Shown here: positions 8,154 to 16,517 of the stretch, in pieces
How the letters are laid out: each line of letters begins with the position of its first letter
Numbering within the stretch: the first letter of the stretch is position 1
From: Robiginitalea aurantiaca
Lineage (GTDB): Bacteria; Bacteroidota; Bacteroidia; Flavobacteriales; Flavobacteriaceae
Length of the DNA: 64,000 nucleotides
Assembly: GCF_030380815.1 (NCBI RefSeq)
Contig: NZ_JAUDUY010000001.1
Location: 248,001-312,000, forward strand
Direction: 5' to 3'
Program-made: the position numbers and the translations under genes
Notes under the pieces: generated by a model
Database searches by the model: none
What the model was told of the DNA's origin: nothing
Seen by the model: the letters and a program-made list of their open reading frames with translations, nothing else

Positions 8154-10976
8154 TTAGAATTTGTAAGCGAAGGTAAGCCCAAGGTTTACCCCTAAATTGT
8201 ATTGGCGAATAACCACATCGCCGATTCCGGTATTCTCACGCACCAGAGAAACATCTGGATTTAATAGGTTTTTGGCACTAAAATTGACTTCAAAATGTTC
8301 ACCGATTTCATTGCGGAGTATAAAGTTCAGGGTGGGTACGGCCTGTTCGACAATATTTCCCAGGCTCCCCGCCCCAAGGGAAAATATCCGATCCGAAAAA
8401 TAGGAGAAAGCCAGTGTGGCCTTAGGTTGCCAATTTTCAAAATCAGGACTGTAATTTAAATCCGTATTGATAATAAAGGGGGAAGCTCCTTCCAACTGAT
8501 CCGAATCGCGGTCAAAGGAGGTTCCGAATGTGTTCTGGTCTCCGGCAGGGACATCTCTCAGATCCTGATTGGTGTAGGCATATGAGGCGTTCAGGCCAAA
8601 GGAAAGTATTGGGTTGTCGTTAGAATCCAAGAGGAGGTTTTTCCTTGCCTCCAGTTCAACACCCAGAATATTAGCCTGATCCCCAGTCCTGAAATACCTT
8701 TGGGTTCCTGTGGCGTCGGCAGCTACAACCCGGTTCACGGGGTTCTTAATCGTTTTGGCAAAAGCGGCAAGAGACAAGATTTCACCCCTGTCCATAAACC
8801 ACTCGTACTTTAAGTCGTAATTGTAAACATCGGAATAAGTGGCACCATTGCCGTCCAATCCTCCGAGAAGATCCGGGTTACCTCCTACGCGCTGGGTCAC
8901 CGACTCGTAAACAAAAGGGGCCGCTTCCTTGAATTCCGGAAAGGAGGCTGTTTTACTAAAGCCGAACCTCAGATTTGTGTCTTCGTTGAGCGCATAACGG
9001 ACATTGAGGGAGGGGACAAAAATATTCTCATAGACATCCCGGAATCCAGGGTCATCCGGACGGATATTGATCACATCGTATACTACGCTTTGGGAATAGG
9101 ATTCCATGCGAATTCCGGGGACAACCAGCCATTTTTCAGTAGGGGTCCACTGGGCATTGATATACCCTGCGTGTATATCCAGGTTCCCCTGATAGACATT
9201 TTCGGGAAGCCCGGGTCTGTTGACATTGCCAACTTCATTTGAGATCGGGTTCAGGACAATAAGATCCCAAAGACCGGATCCACTTGGGATATTTATGTTA
9301 CGAACATTGAAGATGTCATTGAAATTATTGACATCGGTAATCGGGGTGCTGTCCCGATCTACGATACGGTATCCATAACGAATACTGTTAAATCGACGCT
9401 CTTTCGTACGCCCGTTGTAACCGAAATCCAGGGATAGGGTTTCAGATGCCTTATACCCAAGGGTCATAAAGCTATTTAGCTCAACGTCTTCAATACTCTG
9501 AAAGAATCGCTGATTGTCAAAAGGAATATTGGTGTAGAAAACTGGATTGGTATTCGGGTCATCGTCCAGGGATAACTGGTAGTTCTCCAGGGTGATTCGC
9601 TTTCGATCCGGCTCATCCGAATATACATTGTTGAAACCAACTCCCCAGTCAAAGGTCAACTTGTCGTCAAAGCTGTGGGTCCCGTTCAGCTGATTTACAA
9701 AAATCATGTCCTGATTGAACTGGACATTCATGACATAGAATCCTTCGTCCGTAGTGATGATAGCGTCCCTGTTGGTTCCTTCCCCGTTTATCCCAAAATA
9801 CCCTACCCGATCTGATGCGCTGTTAATAAACAGGCTGGTAAAGCTTACCTTGTTTTGCGGATTGATCCGGTAGGTCAGATTCCCTAATGCAGTCGTATTG
9901 GTATTATAGGCGTATTCGTTTACTGCCGGAAAATTGACCTTAAGAACATTTGTAAAGTCGGCGGCGGGTCCCTCGAGGAACGTATAATTGCTGTTAAAGG
10001 CTCCTGAAATAAAGTAGCTCAACCGGGATTCCTCCCCGATATTCCAGGAATTTCCAGCCTCGAATGATCCGTTGAGGTTTATGGGATCCCAGGCACTCTG
10101 GGGGTCAACACCATGGGCCAGGACAACATTAAAGGGATTGCTGTCGTACCGGTTGTAAAAACCATAGGCGCTCGGACCTTCAGAACGAACGAAGTCCAGG
10201 CCTGAGGCATTTGTATTCAAACCACTGCCAAGGGTGATTTTTACGTACCCATCGCCCGTATACTCCTTAGAGTCAATGTTTACATTTCCGGCTGCAAAAT
10301 CAGAATAAAAGGAAGAAGAGTACGCCTTGCTCACGGCAACATTGTCCATGATTCCGGAATTGAATAAATTCAGGTCGATATTCTTTTTGTTTACATCATT
10401 CGATGGCAGGGAAAGCCCGTTCATGGTGGTATTTTGGTAACGATCTCCCAGCCCGCGGACGTAGACGTTATTGGAGCCTTGTTGTTTTGAGATTCCCGAA
10501 ATCTGCGAAACGGCTGTGGCTGCATCGTTTATCCCTTTCAGTTCCAGGGCTTCCGCGCTTATTGCCTCCTGAATAACGGTCGCCTTTTTTTGGTCGAGCA
10601 ACAATGCAACCTCTGAATCCTTGGCTGCTGAAGTTGTAATGACAACTTCATCCAATGAAACCCCCTCTGTGGCGTACATTGGGACATTGAGTTCACTTAC
10701 TTTTCCGGCTTCAATGGTAACATCCAGTTCAACCGTTTGATATCCTAGAAAACTGAATACGACAGTATACGTACCGGGTTCGAGTCCCCCGATTTCGTAG
10801 AGTCCGTCGAAATCTGAAGTGGTACCCTTTGTAGTGCCCTTGATCAGAACATTCGCAAAAGGCATTGGGTCATCGTTCATCTCCTTGTCGATGAGTTTCC
10901 CGCCAACCGATCCAGTGTCCTGGGAGTAACCGAAGAGTGATGCAAAAACAAATAAAACGAATAGAGCTAATCTCAT
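8154..10976 (-). CDS. TonB-dependent outer-membrane receptor in the phosphate island
   Basis: This is a 940-residue TonB-dependent receptor. Residues 1-18 are a signal peptide (ends FGYSQ). Residues about 22-110 are a CarboxypepD_reg-like domain (GKLIDKEMNDDPMPFANVLI, GTTSDFDGLYEI, VVFSFLGYQTVELDV). A plug domain follows at about 125-235 (SGISKQQGSNNVYVRGLGDRYQ), then the beta-barrel, which ends in the aromatic residue of YKF. It imports a substrate across the outer membrane using TonB/ExbBD energy. The downstream beta-helix lipoprotein is its likely surface partner. Several 11-bp repeats of Pho-box type lie upstream, so phosphate-starvation induction is inferred. The substrate cannot be read from the sequence. 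Confidence 0.85.
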   Translation of the reverse strand: MRLALFVLFVFASLFGYSQDTGSVGGKLIDKEMNDDPMPFANVLIKGTTKGTTSDFDGLYEIGGLEPGTYTVVFSFLGYQTVELDVTIEAGKVSELNVPMYATEGVSLDEVVITTSAAKDSEVALLLDQKKATVIQEAISAEALELKGINDAATAVSQISGISKQQGSNNVYVRGLGDRYQNTTMNGLSLPSNDVNKKNIDLNLFNSGIMDNVAVSKAYSSSFYSDFAAGNVNIDSKEYTGDGYVKITLGSGLNTNASGLDFVRSEGPSAYGFYNRYDSNPFNVVLAHGVDPQSAWDPINLNGSFEAGNSWNIGEESRLSYFISGAFNSNYTFLEGPAADFTNVLKVNFPAVNEYAYNTNTTALGNLTYRINPQNKVSFTSLFINSASDRVGYFGINGEGTNRDAIITTDEGFYVMNVQFNQDMIFVNQLNGTHSFDDKLTFDWGVGFNNVYSDEPDRKRITLENYQLSLDDDPNTNPVFYTNIPFDNQRFFQSIEDVELNSFMTLGYKASETLSLDFGYNGRTKERRFNSIRYGYRIVDRDSTPITDVNNFNDIFNVRNINIPSGSGLWDLIVLNPISNEVGNVNRPGLPENVYQGNLDIHAGYINAQWTPTEKWLVVPGIRMESYSQSVVYDVINIRPDDPGFRDVYENIFVPSLNVRYALNEDTNLRFGFSKTASFPEFKEAAPFVYESVTQRVGGNPDLLGGLDGNGATYSDVYNYDLKYEWFMDRGEILSLAAFAKTIKNPVNRVVAADATGTQRYFRTGDQANILGVELEARKNLLLDSNDNPILSFGLNASYAYTNQDLRDVPAGDQNTFGTSFDRDSDQLEGASPFIINTDLNYSPDFENWQPKATLAFSYFSDRIFSLGAGSLGNIVEQAVPTLNFILRNEIGEHFEVNFSAKNLLNPDVSLVRENTGIGDVVIRQYNLGVNLGLTFAYKF

Positions 10977-11027
10977 TATTCAATTTTCATATTCGGGTGC
11001 AAAGAACGCATACACTTGTGAAGGACC

Positions 11028-11096
11028 TGTTAACCTCAAATTAAATCCAGTTTGTGATAATGTTAGGGCAAGGTTATCAGGTTAAGACTGTGTTAC
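11028..11096 (-). promoter_or_regulatory. Extended Pho-box-like array upstream of the TonB receptor operon
   Basis: On the minus strand GTAACA (11096-11091) and TTAACC (11085-11080) are 11 bp apart, and ATAACC (11077-11072) and CTAACA (11066-11061) are again 11 bp apart. TTAATT at 11044-11039 and TTAACA at 11033-11028 continue in the same 11-bp phase as the second pair. All read towards the receptor gene starting at 10976. It is the longest array of the type in the window. Confidence 0.55.
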
Positions 11097-11162
11097 CAGA
11101 TTACAAAAGACCTTGGGGGAGACTCCGAAAAATGGGTATATTGTGGGCTTATCGAAAAGGGT

Positions 11163-12527
11163 ATGATGCAATGGGAAAAGCTCCTTTCGCTCAGGCGTGA
11201 GGGAGATACACATAAAAGACTGAGAAACGAACAGGACGAGACCCGCCTGGGGTTTGAAGTAGACTACGACCGGATTATTTTTTCTCCCTACTTCAGGAGC
11301 CTTCAGGATAAAACCCAGGTAATTCCACTTTCCAAAACCGATTTTGTCCATACCCGCCTTACCCATAGCCTCGAGGTCTCCGTAGTAGGGCGCAGCCTTG
11401 GACGCCTTGCCGGGGCCCAGATCCTGGAGAAGCACCCGCAGCTTGCCCAGATACACGGGTATCGGTTTAACGATTTTGGGGCGATTGTTGCCGCTGCCGC
11501 CCTGTCTCACGACATAGGAAACCCACCCTTTGGACATAGCGGGGAACAGGCGATTGGAAGTTTTTTTGATATCGGGCCGGGTCGGGAGTTTAAAGATTCG
11601 CTTACCGCCAAAGAATATGCGGATCTGCTGCGTTTTGAAGGAAACGCTCACGGATTTCGGCTGCTGTCGGCCAACCGTCAGGGAATCCCCGGCGGCTTAC
11701 GACTCAGTTATGCTACCCTGGGTGCCTTTACCAAGTATCCAAAGGAATCCTTGCCACATCAAAAAGGAGGACCTATTGCTACCAAAAAATTTGGGGTCTT
11801 TCAGAGTGAGGTATCCACCTTTTGTGAAATTGCAGAAGAACTCGGGCTTAAATCGATGGACCTCAAAGGAGGTATCGGATTTTGCCGGCACCCGCTGACG
11901 TATCTGGTGGAGGCGGCCGATGATATCTGTTACACCATTATTGACTTTGAAGATGGCATTAACCTGGGCCTCATCCCCGAAGAATACGCCCTGGAATACC
12001 TTATAAAACTTGTAAAGGACCGCATAAACACTGAGAAGTACAGGGGCATTCCCCATATGCCCGACCGAATCGGGTATTTGCGCGCAATCGCCATAGGCAC
12101 GCTTGTTCAGGACGCAGTACGGATTTTTATGGAGGAGGAAGAGGCGATTCTCAAAGGGGAATTCAATGTAGCCCTCCTGGATAAAAGCCGGTATAAGGCG
12201 CAGATCGAGGACATCATTAATTTAAGCGTTGACCGGATTTATCAGGCGCCCGAAGTGGTGGAAAAGGAAGTCGCAGGCTACAAAATCCTTTCGGACATTC
12301 TGGATGTGAGCACAAAGGCAATGGTGGGCAAACTCAACGGGAAGGTGTCTTCTTATGACAAGCTCATCCTCAGCATGCTTCCAATCGAAAAAGGTCAGCC
12401 CGAAGCCACCTCTGTATACGCGGCCCTCCTTCAGGCATGCTCATTTGTGGCTTCCCTTTCGGACCGGGGAGCCGTACACATACACAATAAAATAACCGGA
12501 AAACAGCTTCAGGATCAGAATCTGTAG
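11163..12527 (+). CDS. dgt: Deoxyguanosinetriphosphate triphosphohydrolase (dGTPase)
   Basis: The 454-residue protein is a cytoplasmic HD-domain dNTP triphosphohydrolase that cleaves dGTP (or other dNTPs) to the nucleoside and triphosphate, controlling nucleotide pools. The N-terminal RSLQDKTQV segment, HTRLTHSLEVS (metal-ligand His at about 68) and SHDIGNPPFGHSGEQAI (His116-Asp117) are the family's core motifs. Translation could begin at either of two adjacent ATG codons (11163 or 11166). Its last 13 bp overlap the 3' end of the convergent DUF3078 gene. No regulatory site is evident. Confidence 0.9.
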   Translation: MMQWEKLLSLRREGDTHKRLRNEQDETRLGFEVDYDRIIFSPYFRSLQDKTQVIPLSKTDFVHTRLTHSLEVSVVGRSLGRLAGAQILEKHPQLAQIHGYRFNDFGAIVAAAALSHDIGNPPFGHSGEQAIGSFFDIGPGREFKDSLTAKEYADLLRFEGNAHGFRLLSANRQGIPGGLRLSYATLGAFTKYPKESLPHQKGGPIATKKFGVFQSEVSTFCEIAEELGLKSMDLKGGIGFCRHPLTYLVEAADDICYTIIDFEDGINLGLIPEEYALEYLIKLVKDRINTEKYRGIPHMPDRIGYLRAIAIGTLVQDAVRIFMEEEEAILKGEFNVALLDKSRYKAQIEDIINLSVDRIYQAPEVVEKEVAGYKILSDILDVSTKAMVGKLNGKVSSYDKLILSMLPIEKGQPEATSVYAALLQACSFVASLSDRGAVHIHNKITGKQLQDQNL

Positions 12528-13624
12528 GTTACCCCAATCCCGAGTTGCTGCCGAAGCTGGATACGGGGTACCCCCGGGTCTAAAACGGTCCCGTCATCTC
12601 CTACTACACGGTCAAAAAGAATGTCATCGTCATAAATGACATGGGCGAGCAGTGTTGCGCTTATAAACTCATTTACCTTGAATTTCAGGGTTACCTGCCA
12701 GTCAATATCGATGTTTCCAAAATTGTTGATGTAATCAGTGTATAGTGCCAGATTGTGGTTGTAGGTAATGTTTTTGGCCAAAAGGAACTCCCATTTATGG
12801 GTGATCAGAATGCCCAGTTCCTCATAGAGCTTTTCACCCGGGACAATAACGTTTCCGGCAGCGTCCAGAACCGCTGGCTGCACTCCAAAAGCCCCTTGAT
12901 TAGCAAGGTCTTCATCCAGCACAAAAGTGCTCTTAAAAGTAAGGGGCGACAGGTATAAATTGAATACTTTCTCCTCCATAATATAAGAGACTCCCCCTCC
13001 CATGAATAAATAACCCGGGGCCATAAAACGCGAGATAGGTGATGAGCGATCCGGATATTTATACCCGTTTGCAAACTGAGTGTTGAAATTTGCCTTGGCA
13101 GAGTAGTACCAGTTACTGATTGTGTCGTTTCGGTATCCGAGCGTACTACTCAGCCGGATGGCATCATCGGTTTTGCGCCATTGCCTGCCTTCCTGGGCGT
13201 TCCATCCAAAACGCATCTCCAGGCTGTTATCCCATTGAAAGTATCGGAATTTGTAATTCCGTTCAAAAAGGAATTTTCCCAGGGCTGAAACGGCATTATC
13301 CCCCCCTGCATTCCAATTTACAAAGGCTACTTCGCTCAATTGCAGGTCAAACTCATTGATTATTTCCCAAAAAGACGGGACACGGAATTTTTTTTGACGC
13401 TTGGTCAGGGGCTTGGATTGATTGAATGAAATCCTCGGGTTCGTCAGGGAGACCCCTCTTGGAATAATAACAATTGGGGTTTGTTCTGCCCGAATGACAA
13501 TGGTGTCTATTTGGCTGGTATCCCGGGCTTGATCCGGAAGGGTTTCCTGTCCAAGTGCAGAAAAGGGATTCCAAAGCATTACAAGTATGACCCAAACAGG
13601 CAGGTAATCAGTCACTTTCCACAT
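12515..13624 (-). CDS. DUF3078 family outer-membrane-type protein
   Basis: The 369-residue product has a signal peptide (about residues 1-25, ending SALGQ). A linker follows, then a domain starting near LSEVAFVNWNAGGDNAVSALG with alternating hydrophobic strands and ending in LGIGVTYRF, the terminal Phe being typical of outer-membrane barrels. The pattern matches DUF3078, which is widespread in Bacteroidota and of unknown function. It starts one base after the dxs stop codon and is probably cotranscribed with dxs, a pairing that gives no clear functional hint. Its 3' end overlaps dgt by 13 bp. Confidence 0.75.
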   Translation of the reverse strand: MWKVTDYLPVWVILVMLWNPFSALGQETLPDQARDTSQIDTIVIRAEQTPIVIIPRGVSLTNPRISFNQSKPLTKRQKKFRVPSFWEIINEFDLQLSEVAFVNWNAGGDNAVSALGKFLFERNYKFRYFQWDNSLEMRFGWNAQEGRQWRKTDDAIRLSSTLGYRNDTISNWYYSAKANFNTQFANGYKYPDRSSPISRFMAPGYLFMGGGVSYIMEEKVFNLYLSPLTFKSTFVLDEDLANQGAFGVQPAVLDAAGNVIVPGEKLYEELGILITHKWEFLLAKNITYNHNLALYTDYINNFGNIDIDWQVTLKFKVNEFISATLLAHVIYDDDILFDRVVGDDGTVLDPGVPRIQLRQQLGIGVTYRF

Positions 13625-13625
13625 G

Positions 13626-15389
13626 CTAAAAACCGTTTAAACTGCGAATTAATCCTTCGGTATCCAGACCCTGTTCCCGATATAATTCTTGGGGACTTCC
13701 ATGGGAAATGAAATCTTCCGCGATCCCTAAACGCGAAACGGGGATAGCATACCCTTTGTCACTTATGTATTCCAGGACGGCGCTTCCAAACCCTCCGGAT
13801 AAACACCCATCTTCCAGGGTTACGATTCTTTCATACCTAGAGGCTATTTCCTTCAACATATCGGTGTCCAAAGGTTTGGCAAACCGGAAATCAAAATGTC
13901 CGAACGCCTCGGGAGTATCCACCCTGTCAAGCGCACGGGTTACCTCTTGCCCAAGGGTGCCAAAACTCAATATCGCAATCCGATTTCCGGATTTGAGCTT
14001 GCGCGCCTTCCCAAGAGGTATGGTTTCAAAAGGGTGCTCCCAATCCGGATGATCACTGTATCCTCTCGGATACCGGATAGCCATGGGTCCCCTTGCTTCG
14101 CGCTGGGCGGTGTATAGCATATTGCGCAATTCAACACCGTTCATCGGTGCCATCACGGTTATGTTAGGGATGCACCTGAGGTATGCGATATCAAAAACAC
14201 CATGGTGTGTTGCCCCATCTTTTCCGACCAGTCCTGCCCGGTCCAGGCAAAAGATTACAGGGAGGTTTTGAAGGGCAACATCGTGGATGACCTGATCATA
14301 GCCCCTTTGTAGAAACGTAGAATAAATCGCGCAATAGGGGATGAGTCCTTCACATGCCATGCCCGCAGCCAGGGTAACGGCATGTTGCTCAGCTATGCCC
14401 ACGTCAAAGGCGCGATCGGGAAAGGCATCCATCATGAATTTCATCGAACTGCCCGTTGGCATTGCAGGGGTAATTCCCACGATCTTTGGGTTCTGTGCAG
14501 CCAGGGCGACAAGCGTATGGCCGAAGATATCCTGGTATTTTGGTCCGATTTCTTTGTCCTTTTCCCCTCGGATAAGTTCGCCGGTTGTCTTGTCGAACCT
14601 TCCCGGGGCATGGTAGGTAACCTGGTTTTCTTCAGCTTGGCGGAGGCCTTTCCCTTTGGTGGTGATCAGGTGTAAGAGCCGGGGTCCTGGCTTTCCCTTA
14701 AGCCTTTTGAGTTCCTGGAGAACGGCAGGCAGGTCGTGTCCGTCCACAGGTCCCGAATAGTTGAGGTTCAGCGACTCAAAGAGATTACCTTCCCCAGGCA
14801 TCCCCTGTTTTTTCCGATTCAAAAAGGTCTTCAGCGCACCCACGCTTGGATCGATTCCGATTGCATTGTCGTTCAGGATGACCAGAAGGTTTGCCTCAGC
14901 TACCCCCGCGTGGTTAAGGGCTTCAAAAGCCATTCCCCCTGCGATGGAGGCATCTCCGATGACCGCAATGTGTTCCCGGTTTGGGGCTCCGCTCAAACGA
15001 GCGGCTAACGCCATCCCCAAAAGGGCCGAAATAGAAGTGGAGGCATGACCCGTTCCGAATGCGTCGAAAATGCTTTCATCCCTTTTCGGGAAACCGCTCA
15101 AGCCCTCCTTTTGGCGGATACTGTCAAATTGATCCCGTCTCCCGGTGAGTATTTTATGCCCGTAGGCCTGATGGCCTACATCCCAAATAAGCCGGTCTTC
15201 AGGGGTATTAAATACGTAGTGAAGTGCAATTGTGAGCTCAATTACCCCGAGGGAAGCACCCAAATGGCCTTCTTTTACCGAAACTACATCGATAATAAAC
15301 CGGCGTAATTCCCTGGCCAGATCCGGGAGCTGGTTCTCGGATAATTTCCTGAGATCTTCAGGGCTATTTATTTCAGATAGCAACTTCAT
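13626..15389 (-). CDS. dxs: 1-deoxy-D-xylulose-5-phosphate synthase
   Basis: The protein (587 residues from the ATG at 15389) makes DXP from pyruvate and glyceraldehyde-3-phosphate with thiamine diphosphate, the first step of the MEP isoprenoid pathway. The TPP-binding region is seen as IGDASIAGGMAFEALNHAG with the later ILNDN, and the N-terminal LIWDVGHQAYGHKILTGRR and the central GIAEQHAVTLAAGMA are family hallmarks. The upstream in-frame ATG at 15419 would add a Pro/Leu-rich tail not expected in the family, so 15389 is preferred. It is divergent from tadA and leads directly into the DUF3078 gene. It may feed the carotenoid genes further along. Confidence 0.92.
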   Translation of the reverse strand: MKLLSEINSPEDLRKLSENQLPDLARELRRFIIDVVSVKEGHLGASLGVIELTIALHYVFNTPEDRLIWDVGHQAYGHKILTGRRDQFDSIRQKEGLSGFPKRDESIFDAFGTGHASTSISALLGMALAARLSGAPNREHIAVIGDASIAGGMAFEALNHAGVAEANLLVILNDNAIGIDPSVGALKTFLNRKKQGMPGEGNLFESLNLNYSGPVDGHDLPAVLQELKRLKGKPGPRLLHLITTKGKGLRQAEENQVTYHAPGRFDKTTGELIRGEKDKEIGPKYQDIFGHTLVALAAQNPKIVGITPAMPTGSSMKFMMDAFPDRAFDVGIAEQHAVTLAAGMACEGLIPYCAIYSTFLQRGYDQVIHDVALQNLPVIFCLDRAGLVGKDGATHHGVFDIAYLRCIPNITVMAPMNGVELRNMLYTAQREARGPMAIRYPRGYSDHPDWEHPFETIPLGKARKLKSGNRIAILSFGTLGQEVTRALDRVDTPEAFGHFDFRFAKPLDTDMLKEIASRYERIVTLEDGCLSGGFGSAVLEYISDKGYAIPVSRLGIAEDFISHGSPQELYREQGLDTEGLIRSLNGF

Positions 15390-15466
15390 AAGCGGCGGTA
15401 AAGGTAATGGAAATTCCATTTGTTGAGGCCTGCAGGCATTTGAGAGAAATTGTATTTTTACACTCT

Positions 15467-15916
15467 ATGGAATTCAGTCTGGACGACACCTATTTTATGA
15501 AAAAGGCCCTTCAGGAGGCGGAGACCGCTTTTGAAAAAGGAGAGGTTCCTGTGGGCGCGGTCATCACTATTAGCGGTCGGATTATTGCCAGGGCGCATAA
15601 CCTTACCGAACAACTGGGTGACGTTACAGCCCATGCCGAGATGCAGGCGATCACTGCGGCTGCAAATTTCCTCGGAGGGAAATACCTGCATAATTGCACC
15701 CTTTATATCACCCTTGAGCCCTGTCAAATGTGTGCCGGAGCCTTGTACTGGAGTCAGATTTCGAAAATCGTCTTTGGGGCCTACGATCCGCAGCGGGGCT
15801 TTTCCGCCCTGGGTGGAAAGTTGCACCCGAAATCGGAAGTGGTTGGAGGTATTTTGGAACACGAGGCGTCCAGTCTGTTAAAGCGCTTTTTTATCGAAAA
15901 ACGCAATCTTAATTAG
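15467..15916 (+). CDS. tadA: tRNA-adenosine deaminase family protein (TadA)
   Basis: The 149-residue protein belongs to the cytidine/deoxycytidylate deaminase fold and most resembles TadA, which converts A34 of tRNA-Arg(ACG) to inosine. The zinc site is complete: HAEMQAI near residue 57 (His ligand and catalytic Glu) and PCQMCAGAL near 86-89 (two Cys ligands). The start at 15467 is chosen because the protein then begins MEFSLDDTYFMKKALQEAE, matching the family. An upstream ATG at 15407 would overlap the dxs promoter region. Nucleoside deaminases of guanine type are a less likely alternative. Confidence 0.85.
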   Translation: MEFSLDDTYFMKKALQEAETAFEKGEVPVGAVITISGRIIARAHNLTEQLGDVTAHAEMQAITAAANFLGGKYLHNCTLYITLEPCQMCAGALYWSQISKIVFGAYDPQRGFSALGGKLHPKSEVVGGILEHEASSLLKRFFIEKRNLN

Positions 15917-15933
15917 ATTCGGTTTCCAGGTTT

Positions 15934-15969
15934 AAAAAAAAGCACCGTACCCAGAGGGTACAGTGCTTT
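15934..15969 (-). terminator. Terminator of the cold-shock gene
   Basis: The stem AAAGCACCGTACCC / GGGTACAGTGCTTT (one unpaired position) around the loop AGA is followed on the minus strand by eight T. It lies 24 bp after the csp stop codon. On the plus strand the T-run is short, so it mainly serves the leftward gene. Confidence 0.85.
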
Positions 15970-15992
15970 GAACGATTCAAAATAAAATAAGC

Positions 15993-16187
15993 TTATCCGA
16001 TAACGTGAACGTCTGAGGCGACGATACCTTTACGGCCTTCTGTTTCTTGATATTCTACTTTGTCTCCCTGATTGAGTTGCAATCCATCAAGGGCTGTGGC
16101 ATGAACGAAGATATCCCTTCCGGTATCATCGTTTGTGATGAATCCGTAACCTTTGGATTCGTTGAAAAATTTAACTGTACCAGTCAT
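15993..16187 (-). CDS. Cold-shock domain protein (CspA family)
   Basis: The 64-residue protein is a single cold-shock domain, a small cytoplasmic beta-barrel that binds single-stranded RNA and DNA. RNP1 is present as KGYGFI (residues 12-17) and RNP2 as DIFVHA (about 25-30), with the canonical N-terminus MTGTVKFFNESKG. The gene is monocistronic, with a long A/T-rich 5' region and a strong terminator just downstream. Whether it responds to cold or is constitutive cannot be told. Confidence 0.95.
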   Translation of the reverse strand: MTGTVKFFNESKGYGFITNDDTGRDIFVHATALDGLQLNQGDKVEYQETEGRKGIVASDVHVIG

Positions 16188-16263
16188 TGTAAAAAAAATA
16201 AATATTAATAACTAACTGCGAAGTTACAGATTTTTGTATAAATCCCTTTGGAAAAATAGGTTG

Positions 16264-16515
16264 CTAGCTTTCTTTTTTCGGGTCTTTCATTTTGCGGATG
16301 TTTTCATCCGTTAGCATGTAATCCTTCATTTTTTTACCCCGACTCTCGAAAATCAGGAAGATGGGCATGGCGAGAAGAAAGATGCCGACAACCCCGAACC
16401 CAATGCACTTATTTCCAGTTACAGGAGCCTCCTCAAGGAGGGTAAAGCCATAGATAATGCTCCCCAGGGACGCCAGGACGATGAGTAACATGAGGTATCT
16501 TATTTTTTGCCGCAT
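16264..16515 (-). CDS. Small two-helix membrane protein of unknown function
   Basis: The 83-residue product has two hydrophobic segments (about residues 6-25 and 38-55) and a charged C-terminal tail (GKKMKDYMLTDENIRKMKDP), so it should be an inner-membrane protein with a cytoplasmic tail. I do not recognise the family. It starts two bases after the stop of the CLC channel gene and is almost certainly in the same transcript, which might mean it accompanies that channel. Confidence 0.65.
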   Translation of the reverse strand: MRQKIRYLMLLIVLASLGSIIYGFTLLEEAPVTGNKCIGFGVVGIFLLAMPIFLIFESRGKKMKDYMLTDENIRKMKDPKKES

Positions 16516-16517
16516 TA

